DNA from: Rheinheimera sp. 1928-s
GTDB lineage: Bacteria > Pseudomonadota > Gammaproteobacteria > Enterobacterales > Alteromonadaceae
DNA: 64,000 nucleotides
Direction: 5' to 3'
NCBI RefSeq assembly: GCF_029269265.1
Contig: NZ_JARIXP010000011.1
Span: 1-64,000 of the forward strand
The first letter of the stretch is position 1; every line of letters starts with the position of its first letter. This document shows, in pieces, positions 51,707-60,866 of the stretch. The notes below the pieces were generated by a model. It was not told the DNA's origin. It worked only from the letters and a program-made list of their open reading frames with translations, and made no database searches. Both the position numbers and the translations under genes were made by a program.

Positions 51707-53152
51707 ATGACAATTGCAGTGACTCAGTGGCAGCTGGATAAAGCCAGCAAAGAAAGTTTTGGCAGTCAGCTTTATTTGCAGGCACAACAAGCCATTCAAT
51801 CCGGACGCTGGACAGCAGGTGCCCGCTTGCCGTCGATCCGGCTTTTAGCGGCGCATTTAGAGATCAGTAAATTTACTGTGGCAGAACTCTATGAAAAACT
51901 CTCTGCCGCAGGTTTTGTCCGCTCTCAGCCTGGCAGCGGTGTGTATGTCAGTCGTTTAACTGAGCAGCAACAGCAACTGGAATCCAGCGCCAGCCAAAGC
52001 AGCAGACAACAGGATGTCGCCCTGATGCGTCAGACGCTGCTGCGCGAACCTCATTGGATCAAAGCATCAGCGGGTTGGTTATCGCCGGATTGGATGCCGG
52101 ATCAGGAAATACGTCAGGCGATGCGGGATTTAGCCCGTCAACCTCAGTCTTTAACCGACTATGGCCCGGCTCAAGGTTATTTCCCGTTGCGCCAGTATTT
52201 CACTCAGCGTTTATCGCAGTTATCTATTGCCACAGAACCAGCCCATATTCTGCTGACCTACAGCGCCTCTCATGCCCTTGATTTGGTGTTTCGTTTACAT
52301 CTGAAACCCGGCGATTGGGTGATGGTGGATGACCCGGGTTTTTATAACTTCTTCGCTTTGCTGCGTTTGCATCAGGTGCAGCTCTTGGTGGTGCCACGCA
52401 CTAAGGAAGGTCCAGATTTAGCTGTGATGCAACAACTGGTGCAGCAGTATCAACCCAAAGCCTATTTAACCAATTCAGTGCTGTCGAACCCAGTGTCGTT
52501 AAGTATCCATCCGGCCCGTGCTTTTGCGGTATTGCAGCTACTGCAACAGCATCAGTGCTTGTTAATTGAAGATGATATCTACGCCGACTTTGAAACCCAG
52601 CCGGTATCGCGTTACGCTTCGATGGCGGGCTTTCAATCTCAAAATGGCTTTGAAACCATCTACTTAGGCAGTATGTCGAAAACCTTGTCCGCCGATTTAC
52701 GGGTAGGTTTTATTGCTGCAGCCCCTGCCACTATTGCGGCCCTGACGGATTTGAAACTGATTAGCGGTATATCTACCTCCAATACTATGGAGCGTCTGGT
52801 ATACGCGCTATTAACAGGCGGCGGTTATCGCCGTCATCTTGAACAGTTAAAACGTCGTTTACAGCAAGCCCGCAGTCTGGTGTTTTCGAAATTAAAGCAA
52901 CTGGATTGCCAGTTATGGGCAGAACCTGCAGCTGGTTTTTTATGTTGGGTCAAGCTGCCAGAAGGCGTCAGTAGCAGTATGTTATCGGAGCGTTTACAGC
53001 AACGTCAGGTGGTATTAGCGCCTGGTTCGCAGTTCAGCACCCTGCCCGATGCCGATCACTACACCAGACTCAATGTGGCACAGTGCCTGGATGAAGAATT
53101 TTGGTTGATATTGGAAGAAGAGTTGAGCTTGCTCAAAGCAATGGCAAAGTAA
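51707..53152 (+). CDS. MocR-type GntR/aminotransferase regulator
   Basis: This is a fused regulator of 481 residues. An N-terminal GntR winged helix (LPSIRLLAAHLEISKFTVAELYEKLSAAGFV, about 43-73) precedes a class I aminotransferase-like domain with a PLP lysine in LGSMSKTLSADLRVGF (about 327). MocR proteins sense PLP or amino compounds. It is divergent from the EamA transporter gene across a 122-base gap, so control of that gene is likely. It is followed after 73 bases by the CoA-transferase gene. Confidence 0.92.
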   Translation: MTIAVTQWQLDKASKESFGSQLYLQAQQAIQSGRWTAGARLPSIRLLAAHLEISKFTVAELYEKLSAAGFVRSQPGSGVYVSRLTEQQQQLESSASQSSRQQDVALMRQTLLREPHWIKASAGWLSPDWMPDQEIRQAMRDLARQPQSLTDYGPAQGYFPLRQYFTQRLSQLSIATEPAHILLTYSASHALDLVFRLHLKPGDWVMVDDPGFYNFFALLRLHQVQLLVVPRTKEGPDLAVMQQLVQQYQPKAYLTNSVLSNPVSLSIHPARAFAVLQLLQQHQCLLIEDDIYADFETQPVSRYASMAGFQSQNGFETIYLGSMSKTLSADLRVGFIAAAPATIAALTDLKLISGISTSNTMERLVYALLTGGGYRRHLEQLKRRLQQARSLVFSKLKQLDCQLWAEPAAGFLCWVKLPEGVSSSMLSERLQQRQVVLAPGSQFSTLPDADHYTRLNVAQCLDEEFWLILEEELSLLKAMAK

Positions 53153-53225
53153 TAAGCAGATTATCGACTTAGGTCGCACTGACAAAACCGTTGTAATCTG
53201 ACATGGTAAAGAAAAAGGATGCTGA

Positions 53226-55091
53226 ATGGCCAAAACATCAGATAAATCGCCGGCAAAATCGCTGGACTGGAGTGCACTGCTGCAATCCGGTAATCGTATT
53301 TTTATTGGCTCACACGCAGCCGCGCCTCAGGCTTTGTTGGCCGATTTAATGGCCCGCAGTAAAAACCTGCATGATATTGAGCTGGTGCAACTGATGGTGC
53401 TGGCTGATAACTGCTGGGCAGAACAGCGTTACAGCGATTTATTTAAAATCAATGCGTTATTTATTGCAGGTGACAAAGTGCGTAATGCGGTCGCTGAAGG
53501 CCGGGCCGACTATACCCCTTGTTTTTTATCTGAAGTACCAGCGCTGTTTAAAAACGAAATTCTGCCTTTAGACGCCGCTTTAGTGATGGTCAGCCCGCCT
53601 GATGCTTTTGGTTATTGCTCTTTGGGTGTATCAGTTGATGCAGTATCAGCAGCTGTGCGCTCAGCGAAAAAAGTTATAGCGCAAATCAACCCCAAAATGC
53701 CACGGACCAATGGTTATACCTTTATTCATCAAAGCCAAATTCACGCTTTTATTGAGCAGGAAGAAGAGCTACCAGAACTGCCACCGCCAGTGCTGGATGA
53801 AGTCACAGAACGGATTGGCCAGTATGTGTCGATGCTGATTGAAGATGGCGCTACCTTACAGCTGGGTATAGGCAAAATTCCTGAAGCCGTTTTACGTTAT
53901 TTAGGCAATCACAAAGATTTAGGCGTGCACTCAGAAGTGATTTCCGATGGTGTGATGGAGCTCATCACCAAAGGCGTGATTAACAACAGGAAAAAATCCT
54001 TTCACCCCGGCAAAACCGTCACCAGTTTTTGTATGGGCAGCAAAGCTTTATATGACTTTGTGGATGGTAACCCTCATGTTGAGTTTTACCCCAGCGAATA
54101 TGTCAATTCCCCCACCAATATTGCCCGTAACGACGCCATGATCGCCATTAACAGCGCCATAGAAGTCGATTTAACAGGCCAGGTGGTATCAGATTCCATA
54201 GGTCACAGATTTTACAGCGGTATTGGTGGTCAGGTAGATTTCAGCCGTGGCGCGTCAATGAGCAAAGGCGGCAAACCTATTATTGCCCTGCCCTCCACAG
54301 CGAAAAATGGCACAGTATCACGTATTGTGGCCACTATCACTGAAGGTGGTGGCGTAGTCACCTCCCGTGGCCATGTGCATTATGTCGCGACAGAATTTGG
54401 TGTGGCGTCCTTACGCGGAAAAAGTATCCGCGAACGGGCATTGGAATTAATTCGGGTGGCGCATCCAAAATTCCGTAAACAACTGCTGGATGAGGTTCGT
54501 ACCCGCTATTGGGTGCCGCATTATCAAAAAGATTACCCCAAAGATGTGACTGAGCTTGGCAAAGTGGGTGTGAAAACTTTAACTATAGCGGGCGAGCAGT
54601 TTGATTTACGGGCACTCAACCCGGCAGATGAGCGCCGTTTGCAGGAGTTCTTTTACTCTCATACCAAAGAAACCTTGTTGCTGCGCTACAACCACCACCC
54701 CAAACAAATGAGCAGAGAAAAATCCTGTACTTTGGTTAGTGTGGATCAGTCCCGCGATTTAGCGCTTTGTATTGTCAAACAGCAAGGCTCGATACTGGAA
54801 ATTCAGGCGGTAGGCCGTTATTACCTGAACGAAACCGACAATAGCGCAGAAGTAGCTTTTGTCACCCGCGAACGGCAACATGGCAAAGGCATGGCCAAAC
54901 GGCTGCTGGAAGAGATGATCCGAATTGCCCGTATGCGCGAACTCAACCGCATGATGGCGTATGTCCGGGCCGACAATAAGCCGATGCAAAAGGTGTTTGA
55001 AAAGGCCGGATTTAAACGCATCGCTAGTGGCGATCCGGATGAAGTGTATTTAGAGTTGCTGTTAAAGGCGGCAGAACCAGAGAAGCAGTAA
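53226..55091 (+). CDS. Acetyl-CoA hydrolase/transferase fused to GNAT acetyltransferase
   Basis: This is a 621-residue fusion. Residues about 1-430 form a 4-hydroxybutyrate CoA-transferase/acetyl-CoA hydrolase domain with LGIGKIPEAVLRYLG, the catalytic Glu segment GVHSEVISDGVMEL, and IGGQVDFSRGA. Residues about 460-610 form a GNAT acetyltransferase with AEVAFVTRERQHGKGMAKRLLEEM (acetyl-CoA loop) and NKPMQKVFEKAGF. AAAAGGATG precedes the ATG. The next gene, a deacetylase, starts immediately after the stop. CoA-linked acyl transfer coupled to acylation/deacylation is inferred. Confidence 0.9.
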   Translation: MAKTSDKSPAKSLDWSALLQSGNRIFIGSHAAAPQALLADLMARSKNLHDIELVQLMVLADNCWAEQRYSDLFKINALFIAGDKVRNAVAEGRADYTPCFLSEVPALFKNEILPLDAALVMVSPPDAFGYCSLGVSVDAVSAAVRSAKKVIAQINPKMPRTNGYTFIHQSQIHAFIEQEEELPELPPPVLDEVTERIGQYVSMLIEDGATLQLGIGKIPEAVLRYLGNHKDLGVHSEVISDGVMELITKGVINNRKKSFHPGKTVTSFCMGSKALYDFVDGNPHVEFYPSEYVNSPTNIARNDAMIAINSAIEVDLTGQVVSDSIGHRFYSGIGGQVDFSRGASMSKGGKPIIALPSTAKNGTVSRIVATITEGGGVVTSRGHVHYVATEFGVASLRGKSIRERALELIRVAHPKFRKQLLDEVRTRYWVPHYQKDYPKDVTELGKVGVKTLTIAGEQFDLRALNPADERRLQEFFYSHTKETLLLRYNHHPKQMSREKSCTLVSVDQSRDLALCIVKQQGSILEIQAVGRYYLNETDNSAEVAFVTRERQHGKGMAKRLLEEMIRIARMRELNRMMAYVRADNKPMQKVFEKAGFKRIASGDPDEVYLELLLKAAEPEKQ

Positions 55092-56009
55092 ATGAGTTTA
55101 GTGATATTCAGTCATGGTCGCTGTTTGTCTTACGATATAGGGCATGATCATCCGGAAGCCGCATCGCGAATACATGCAGTGCAGGACCAGCTATTAAGTT
55201 CGGGGCTGGAATATGTGGTGCAGCAACGGGATGCCAGCCCTGCCAGTCGTGAGCAGCTGTGTTTAGCGCATTGTCCGTCCTATGTCGATCATATACTTGA
55301 TGTAGTGCCAGATAGCGGTCATATCTGGCTGGATGACGATACCCAGGCCAATGCTAAATCGCTAAACGCAGCGTTGTATTCAGCAGGCTCCGGTATCAAT
55401 GCGGTAGATTTGGTGATGCAACAATCTGACGCACAGGCTTTTTGTTTAATACGCCCACCTGGTCATCACGCTGAATACAAAGCGGCCAAAGGTTTTTGTA
55501 TTTTTAATAACATCTCCATAGCAGCGGCTTATGCTATGCAGCAGTATGGGTTGCAGCGTGTGCTGATTGTGGATTTTGATGTGCATCATGGCAATGGCAC
55601 CGAAGATATTTTCCAGCATGATCCCAGAGTGAAGTTTTTCTCTTCCTTTCAGCATCCGTTTTACCCTTACACAGACCCTGTCAGTCATACGCCGTCTATC
55701 GTCAAAATGCCTTTAGCTGCTGGCACTACAGGCGCTTTGTATCAGCAGCGTTTTACCGATGAATGGCTACCTTTAATGCATGAATTTCAGCCTGAACTGA
55801 TATTGGTCTCAGCTGGTTTTGATGCTCATATCGAAGATGATATGGGCCAGATGAAACTGACTGAGCTGGATTATTTATGGTTGGGCCAACAACTCAAGCA
55901 ACTTGCAGACAGTTATTGCGGCGGTCGTTTAGTTTCAATGCTCGAAGGTGGTTATGAACATAGCCCGCTGGCGCGCAGTGTGGTGAGTTATCTAAAGGGG
56001 CAGTTATAA
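55092..56009 (+). CDS. Histone-deacetylase family amidohydrolase
   Basis: This is a 305-residue class II HDAC/acetylpolyamine amidohydrolase type enzyme. The active-site segments are RPPGHHAEYKAAKGFCIFNN (tandem His, about 119), VDFDVHHGNGTEDIF (zinc Asp/His, about 160) and SAGFDAHIEDD (zinc Asp, about 238). It removes acetyl groups from lysine or a small amine; the substrate is unknown. It starts directly after the stop of the CoA-transferase/GNAT fusion, so the two are cotranscribed. Confidence 0.93.
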   Translation: MSLVIFSHGRCLSYDIGHDHPEAASRIHAVQDQLLSSGLEYVVQQRDASPASREQLCLAHCPSYVDHILDVVPDSGHIWLDDDTQANAKSLNAALYSAGSGINAVDLVMQQSDAQAFCLIRPPGHHAEYKAAKGFCIFNNISIAAAYAMQQYGLQRVLIVDFDVHHGNGTEDIFQHDPRVKFFSSFQHPFYPYTDPVSHTPSIVKMPLAAGTTGALYQQRFTDEWLPLMHEFQPELILVSAGFDAHIEDDMGQMKLTELDYLWLGQQLKQLADSYCGGRLVSMLEGGYEHSPLARSVVSYLKGQL

Positions 56010-56012
56010 CAA

Positions 56013-56045
56013 CCCCTGTGGGCGGGGATAAACCCGCCCCCTACA
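56013..56045. repeat. REP-like GC-rich palindrome
   Basis: A hairpin GGGCGGG/CCCGCCC (56020-56026 with 56033-56039) has a GATAAA loop. Flanking CTGT and CTACAG extend the symmetry. It has the form of a dispersed palindromic repeat and may also terminate the operon. Confidence 0.5.
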
Positions 56046-56081
56046 GTTTCATTGAGCTGTCTATCTGTGTTGCAATCTTTC

Positions 56082-56098
56082 TTTATACAATCTTTATA
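56082..56098 (+). promoter_or_regulatory. Candidate KdpE operator
   Basis: The direct repeat TTTATA-CAATC-TTTATA matches the two half-sites with five-base gap (TTTATA-n5-TTTACA) of the E. coli kdp operator. It lies 20 bases upstream of a TATAAA (56118-56123), over the -35 position, before trkH. Confidence 0.6.
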
Positions 56099-56117
56099 AC
56101 CTCTAGAGACCTAAAGC

Positions 56118-56123
56118 TATAAA
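56118..56123 (+). promoter_or_regulatory. -10 element of the trkH operon
   Basis: TATAAA lies 34 bases before the trkH ATG at 56157. No consensus -35 is present; the KdpE-type repeat occupies that place, as in activator-dependent promoters. Confidence 0.5.
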
Positions 56124-56156
56124 ATTTGGCTGTTGTTTCACGCCGGATCAAATTTT

Positions 56157-57641
56157 ATGGCCGCCACTTTGGTGTTGGGTTCTGCAGTAAAAAACGCCAG
56201 TCGTTATCTGATGTACCGGGTGCTTGGGCATTTGTTATTGCTGTTGTCGGCGGTCAAGCTGGTGGCTATGGCGGTGTCTATTCTTTATAACGAAAGCAGT
56301 TTTTGGGTGTTTCTTGGCTCCGCACTATTTACAGCTTCTGTAGGTTATACGCTGGTGTACAAAGGCCGTGAAGCGAAAGATATTAAGCATCGCCAGTTGT
56401 TTTTACTCACCACCTTAAGTTGGCTGTCGCTTTGTGTTTTCTCCGCTATCCCTTTATGGCTGATTGTGCCCAATTGCACTTTAACAGACGCTGTGTTTGA
56501 AACCGTCTCAGCCGTCACTACTACAGGTTCTACAGTGCTTGCCGGATTAGATACCATGCCAAAAGGCATTTTATTCTGGCGCGCCGTGCTGAACTGGATA
56601 GGTGGTATAGGTATTATTGTGATGGCCATCGCCATTTTACCTGCACTAAAAATCGGCGGTATGCGATTATTTAAAACCGAGAACTCCGATACCTCAGATA
56701 AAATTCTGCCCCGCAGTTCTACTTTATCCGCTGCCATTGGCGTTGTTTATCTGGTATTAACTGTCTGTACTATGACTGCCTACTATCTGGCGGGCATGAC
56801 AGGTTTTGACGCTGTCACGCATGCCATGACTACTGTGGCCACAGGTGGATTTGCTAACTACGATGCATCCTTTGGTCAATTCAAAGACATGCCGCAAATC
56901 TTCTGGTTAAGTAGTTTTTTTATGATGCTGGCCGCCATGCCTTTTGTGCTTTTTGTCAGTATCGCCAAAGGCGATAAAACCTCGTTGTGGCGAGACCCGC
57001 AAGTACGGGCATTTTTAGCCATAGTAGCATTTTGCAGCCTGCTGCTGACTGTGTATCAAGTGGTGCATAATGACAGAGCCGTATTTGATGCCCTCACCCA
57101 CAGCTTGTTTAATGTAGTGTCCATTATTACCACCTGCGGTTATGCCTCAGAGGATTACACCTTGTGGGGCAATATGGCCATTATGCTGTTTTTCTACCTG
57201 ACCTTTGCCGGAGCTTGTTCAGGTTCTACTTCGGGTGGTTTAAAAATATTCCGAATTCAGCTTGCTGCTATGTTATTGGTAAAACAGTTAAAATTGCTGG
57301 TGCATCCCAAAGCGGTCTGGAGCCAGAGTTATGGTGGTAAAAAAGTAGATGACCAGTTATTAGGCAACGTACTGGCCTTTTGTTTTATCTATTTTGCTAC
57401 CATAGCCTTTATCGCTATGGCATTGTCTTTTTGTGAACTGGATTTAGTTACTTCAATCACTGGTGCCGCAACAGCTGTCGCGAACGTTGGTCCTGGTCTT
57501 GGCAGCATTATTGGCCCTGCCGGTAACTTCGCGACTTTACCAGATGCCGCTAAATGGTGGCTGAGTTTAGGTATGTTAATGGGACGACTGGAAATTCTGA
57601 CTTTACTCATTTTATTTACCCCCTCTTACTGGCGCTATTGA
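56157..57641 (+). CDS. trkH: Trk-type potassium transporter, TrkH family
   Basis: This is a membrane K+ channel-like protein of 494 residues with the four pore repeats. Selectivity loops are TTTGSTVLAG, TTVATGGFANYDASF, TTCGYASEDYTLWG and VANVGPGLGS. It is the translocating subunit that normally works with a TrkA/KtrA ring, which is not in the window. An in-frame TTG at 56133 would add eight residues; no ribosome site is strong at either. It is followed, two bases past its stop, by a KdpD-like kinase. Confidence 0.93.
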   Translation: MAATLVLGSAVKNASRYLMYRVLGHLLLLLSAVKLVAMAVSILYNESSFWVFLGSALFTASVGYTLVYKGREAKDIKHRQLFLLTTLSWLSLCVFSAIPLWLIVPNCTLTDAVFETVSAVTTTGSTVLAGLDTMPKGILFWRAVLNWIGGIGIIVMAIAILPALKIGGMRLFKTENSDTSDKILPRSSTLSAAIGVVYLVLTVCTMTAYYLAGMTGFDAVTHAMTTVATGGFANYDASFGQFKDMPQIFWLSSFFMMLAAMPFVLFVSIAKGDKTSLWRDPQVRAFLAIVAFCSLLLTVYQVVHNDRAVFDALTHSLFNVVSIITTCGYASEDYTLWGNMAIMLFFYLTFAGACSGSTSGGLKIFRIQLAAMLLVKQLKLLVHPKAVWSQSYGGKKVDDQLLGNVLAFCFIYFATIAFIAMALSFCELDLVTSITGAATAVANVGPGLGSIIGPAGNFATLPDAAKWWLSLGMLMGRLEILTLLILFTPSYWRY

Positions 57642-57642
57642 T

Positions 57643-58953
57643 ATGGCAAAACCACTGCGTGTTTCGTTTTCTTATTTGCCGGAGCTGGCCGGTACTTTAC
57701 TGGCACCGCTGCTGATAGTGCTGCTGTGTTTACCGCTACGAGACTGGATAAGCCCGACTGACGTTGCCATGTTGCAATTGTTATGGGTGGCATGGCAGGC
57801 GCAGCATTATGGCTGGCGCTGGGCCTCGCTGACCACTTTGGTGTCGGTATTAATTTTGAACTGGTGTTTTGTGCCGCCCTATTACACTTTTGATGTGCAC
57901 GATGCCAGTTTCTTTATCAGCTTTGTGGTGATGGTGGTACTGGGGTTATTAATCAGTTTGTTGTCTGATCAGTCAAAACAGCAGTTAAAACGTTTGCGTT
58001 ATGCCATGTCACAAACCCGTGGCATGTATATGCTGGCCAAAGGTTTGGGCCAACGCCAAAACTGGTCACAACAATGTGCTTACGCAGCTAAATTATTAAG
58101 TCGCCGCTTAGGCGCTACTGTTCAGGTTGTTCAAGAACAGGAACCTACAGCAGTTGCGGAGCAAGCGATTTTGGCTGTTGGATCTCCTGCTTCCGCCTGG
58201 ATCCTGGTGCCTCCCTGCTTTTTATCAAGTCACGCAACTTTATTGCATACAGCTCAGTCTTTATTAGCGCAAAGTTATGCCCAGCTGGAATTGCGTGAAA
58301 AAGCACAACAAGACAGGGTTACAGCTCAACTGGAACAACAAAAAGCTATGCTGTTACGCTCGTTATCCCATGATTTACGTACGCCTTTAGCCACTATTAT
58401 GGGCGCATCCAGTATGTTGGCAGACCCAGAGCTGCAACTGAGCACAGCGCAGCGTCAACAACAGGCACAGAATATTTACCAGCAAAGCCAGATTTTAAAT
58501 CAGCATTTTGAAAAAGTGCTGGAGCTGAGCAAAGCCCAACTGACAGGGCATCAAATTCAGCTAACGGATTTCAGTTCAGACGATTTAGTGGCTGGCGCTT
58601 TGGCCAGACGAGGTGAAAAAGCCACAGAGTTAACTGCATCTTTGCACTGTAGCGCGGCGGAGTCTTTGTCAGGTGATTTGGAATTACTGGAAATTGCGCT
58701 GGCGAATATGCTGGAAAATGCCTTGTATCATGGGGCAGCCCCTTTCGAGTTGCAGATGGGACACAAAGGATCTGCTTTTTACATCCGGCTGACAAATGCT
58801 GTGAATGATCAAGCGCCGTCAAACCGGGATAAAGGCCATGGTTTGGGTATCAATATTTGCCGGGCTGTGGCTGGTTTGCATCAGGGTAGTTTTGAATTAC
58901 AGAGCAGCCCGCAGCTACAGCAAATCACAGCTGTATTGGAGTGGCCACGATGA
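57643..58953 (+). CDS. KdpD-like sensor histidine kinase, short form
   Basis: This is a 436-residue kinase. A four-helix DUF4118 membrane segment as in KdpD (about 15-110) precedes a linker/GAF-like part, a HisKA motif SHDLRTPLATIMGASSM (His at about 242) and a HATPase with LANMLENALYHG and KGHGLGINICRAV. The large N-terminal KdpD/USP domains of E. coli KdpD are absent. The stop overlaps the next start by four bases (ATGA). A K+ or turgor signal is inferred from the neighbours. Confidence 0.9.
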   Translation: MAKPLRVSFSYLPELAGTLLAPLLIVLLCLPLRDWISPTDVAMLQLLWVAWQAQHYGWRWASLTTLVSVLILNWCFVPPYYTFDVHDASFFISFVVMVVLGLLISLLSDQSKQQLKRLRYAMSQTRGMYMLAKGLGQRQNWSQQCAYAAKLLSRRLGATVQVVQEQEPTAVAEQAILAVGSPASAWILVPPCFLSSHATLLHTAQSLLAQSYAQLELREKAQQDRVTAQLEQQKAMLLRSLSHDLRTPLATIMGASSMLADPELQLSTAQRQQQAQNIYQQSQILNQHFEKVLELSKAQLTGHQIQLTDFSSDDLVAGALARRGEKATELTASLHCSAAESLSGDLELLEIALANMLENALYHGAAPFELQMGHKGSAFYIRLTNAVNDQAPSNRDKGHGLGINICRAVAGLHQGSFELQSSPQLQQITAVLEWPR

Positions 58954-59645
58954 ACAAAGGCACAGCAAAAGATCTCTCTGTCAGCCTGCTGGTGCTTGAA
59001 GACGACACCGGGCTACAAAGTTTCTTACAAACCCTGCTGGATAGTCAGGGCTATCAGAGTTTGATCACCGCTCAGGGTAAACAAGGCTTTGCTTTACTCA
59101 AGGAGCATAGTTTTGATTTGATTTTACTGGATTTAGGTTTAGCCGATATGGATGGCATTCAGTGGTTGCAGCAACTGCGCAGCTGGTCTGAAGTACCAGT
59201 CATTGTGATATCAGCCCGGGGCAAAGAGTTAGATAAAGTTCAGGCGCTGGATAGCGGCGCCAATGACTATGTCACTAAACCTTTTAGCTCAGCCGAGCTG
59301 TTAGCACGGGTTCGAGCCACACTGCGACAACAACAAAAAACCGCCAGGCCATTGGCTTTTGCCGACATCAAGCTGGATCCGGTGCAGCGCCTGGTGACCA
59401 AAGCCGGTGAAGCTGTGCATTTGACCAAAACCGAATACGATATCTTACTGTTGCTGGTGCGGCATTTAGGTTCAGCGCTGACGCATAACCAAATTTTGCA
59501 GCAAGTTTGGGGCGAACATTACCAGGACAGACCTGAGTATATTCGCGTCCATATGGCACAGTTAAGGCAAAAACTGGAAGATAACCCTTCAGCGCCACGG
59601 CATCTGAAAACCGAGGCTGGAGTTGGCTATAGGCTTTGTGAGTAG
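58950..59645 (+). CDS. KdpE-like response regulator (OmpR family)
   Basis: This is a 231-residue regulator. The receiver has LVLEDDTGLQSFLQTLL, phospho-Asp in LILLDLGLADMDG (about 60), VISARG and DYVTKPFSSAEL. The winged helix is VHLTKTEYDILLLLVRHLGSALTHNQILQQVWG, closing with RVHMAQLRQKLEDN. The ATG at 58950 overlaps the kinase stop. Its likely target is the trkH promoter at 56082-56123. Confidence 0.92.
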   Translation: MNKGTAKDLSVSLLVLEDDTGLQSFLQTLLDSQGYQSLITAQGKQGFALLKEHSFDLILLDLGLADMDGIQWLQQLRSWSEVPVIVISARGKELDKVQALDSGANDYVTKPFSSAELLARVRATLRQQQKTARPLAFADIKLDPVQRLVTKAGEAVHLTKTEYDILLLLVRHLGSALTHNQILQQVWGEHYQDRPEYIRVHMAQLRQKLEDNPSAPRHLKTEAGVGYRLCE

Positions 59646-59751
59646 CGGCTCGTTAAAGTCCCTCATCCAGAAAAAATGGTTGCAGCAAAGTTAGTTTCTG
59701 GCTAGTTTAAATGACCCATAGGGTCATGACAGCAAAAGCTAAGGATAGTGA

Positions 59752-60189
59752 ATGAAACAAAAGTCTTTGATAGTTTTCGTGTTTTCCATGCTGACAAGCA
59801 TTCCGGTCAGTGCAATGAACTACGGTTATGTCCATTTAACTGAACTGCAACCTACGCCACAGGACGCTCTGTGGTCACGTATTAAACAAGTGCCCCCGGC
59901 CTACCCTGTTGAAATGGCGATGAAAGGCGCAGTAGGTTGTGGCGTTTTTAAAATCAGCTTAGATAAAGACGGCAAAGCTGAAAGCATTGATTTACTCACT
60001 TCAGTACCGGCGGCAGCTGAATTTAAATCAGCAAAAAAAGAGCTGAAGAAATGGAAATGGCACAATACGACAGGTAAACCTGACGCACCGGAGCAAAAAA
60101 TTCTGCGACTGGATTATTGCATGGGTGGCAGTACCGAAGCCGAAGCTATTCAACGTTGTGAGTTACAAGCCAAGGCTGAATGTAAGTGA
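59752..60189 (+). CDS. Exported TonB C-terminal-domain protein
   Basis: This is a 145-residue protein with a signal peptide (1-21). A TonB-C-like domain starts at PPAYPVEMAMKGAVGCGVFKISLDKDGKAESIDLLTSVP and ends near KWKWHN. Four cysteines (one in VGCGV, three in the C-terminus) could form two disulfides in the periplasm. It lacks the membrane anchor and proline spacer of TonB, so it is not an energy transducer by itself. Function is unknown. Confidence 0.75.
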   Translation: MKQKSLIVFVFSMLTSIPVSAMNYGYVHLTELQPTPQDALWSRIKQVPPAYPVEMAMKGAVGCGVFKISLDKDGKAESIDLLTSVPAAAEFKSAKKELKKWKWHNTTGKPDAPEQKILRLDYCMGGSTEAEAIQRCELQAKAECK

Positions 60190-60261
60190 GTAAGTTGGTG
60201 TACATTTAGAGTAGTCAGCGCAGCATACTGACTACTTTTAACATCCGCCCCTATGCCCTTC

Positions 60262-60651
60262 TTACAAAGTGCCTTTTGTGTACTTCCCTTGCATAAGCCC
60301 ACAGCTGGATTCAATGCCTGCAGCTTCATCAGCAGATCGTTTATAGTAAAAAAATACAGTTTTTGCGGTGTTTGAATTATCACATTTCGCCTGAAAAGGC
60401 ACAGGACAGCTGGATAAATAAGTAATCTTGGCCGCTGGCCCGCCCATAGAGACCACAGCTTGTGATAACCCCTCACACTGAGCTTTAAAATCAGCGGCCG
60501 CCATTCCTGCATTTTGTATGCAGTCTTTAATATCTAATTTTACCCCCATAAAATCCGCATTGGTTTCAAGCAAACAAGCTTCATTAGCTAAGGCGTGATT
60601 GCTCGATAGTAAGAGCGCAAACATCGAGCTTATCAATAAACTTTTTGGCAT
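60262..60651 (-). CDS. Small secreted cysteine-rich protein, unknown
   Basis: This is a 129-residue protein with a signal peptide (MPKSLLISSMFALLLSSNHALA). Six cysteines in the mature part (starting ANEACLLETN) suggest disulfides. No family is recognised. The ATG at 60651 is chosen because GAGGTTT lies just before it and the signal peptide begins there; a longer in-frame start exists at 60696. Confidence 0.65.
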   Translation of the reverse strand: MPKSLLISSMFALLLSSNHALANEACLLETNADFMGVKLDIKDCIQNAGMAAADFKAQCEGLSQAVVSMGGPAAKITYLSSCPVPFQAKCDNSNTAKTVFFYYKRSADEAAGIESSCGLMQGKYTKGTL

Positions 60652-60824
60652 AGTAAACCTCATCAATAGGACTGTTGATTGGTGTTCTTTGTACATACCC
60701 AGAGCCCAAAATACCAGACTGATTCAGCTTCCATGAGTTTGAGGTAAAAAACCAGAAATTTAACGAAAAATAGATCAGATATAGGAGCAAGACTTAAATC
60801 AAATTGTTCTCACAAGTCGGCGAA

Positions 60825-60863
60825 CAAGCCGCTGCAGGCAGGTAAAATGACTGCAGCGGCTTG
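60825..60863. terminator. Strong hairpin beside the NTF2-like gene
   Basis: The perfect 13-base stem CAAGCCGCTGCAG/CTGCAGCGGCTTG lies just beyond the stop of the minus-strand gene at 60867. T-runs are short on both sides (CTTTT on the plus strand). Confidence 0.6.
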
Positions 60864-60866
60864 CTT

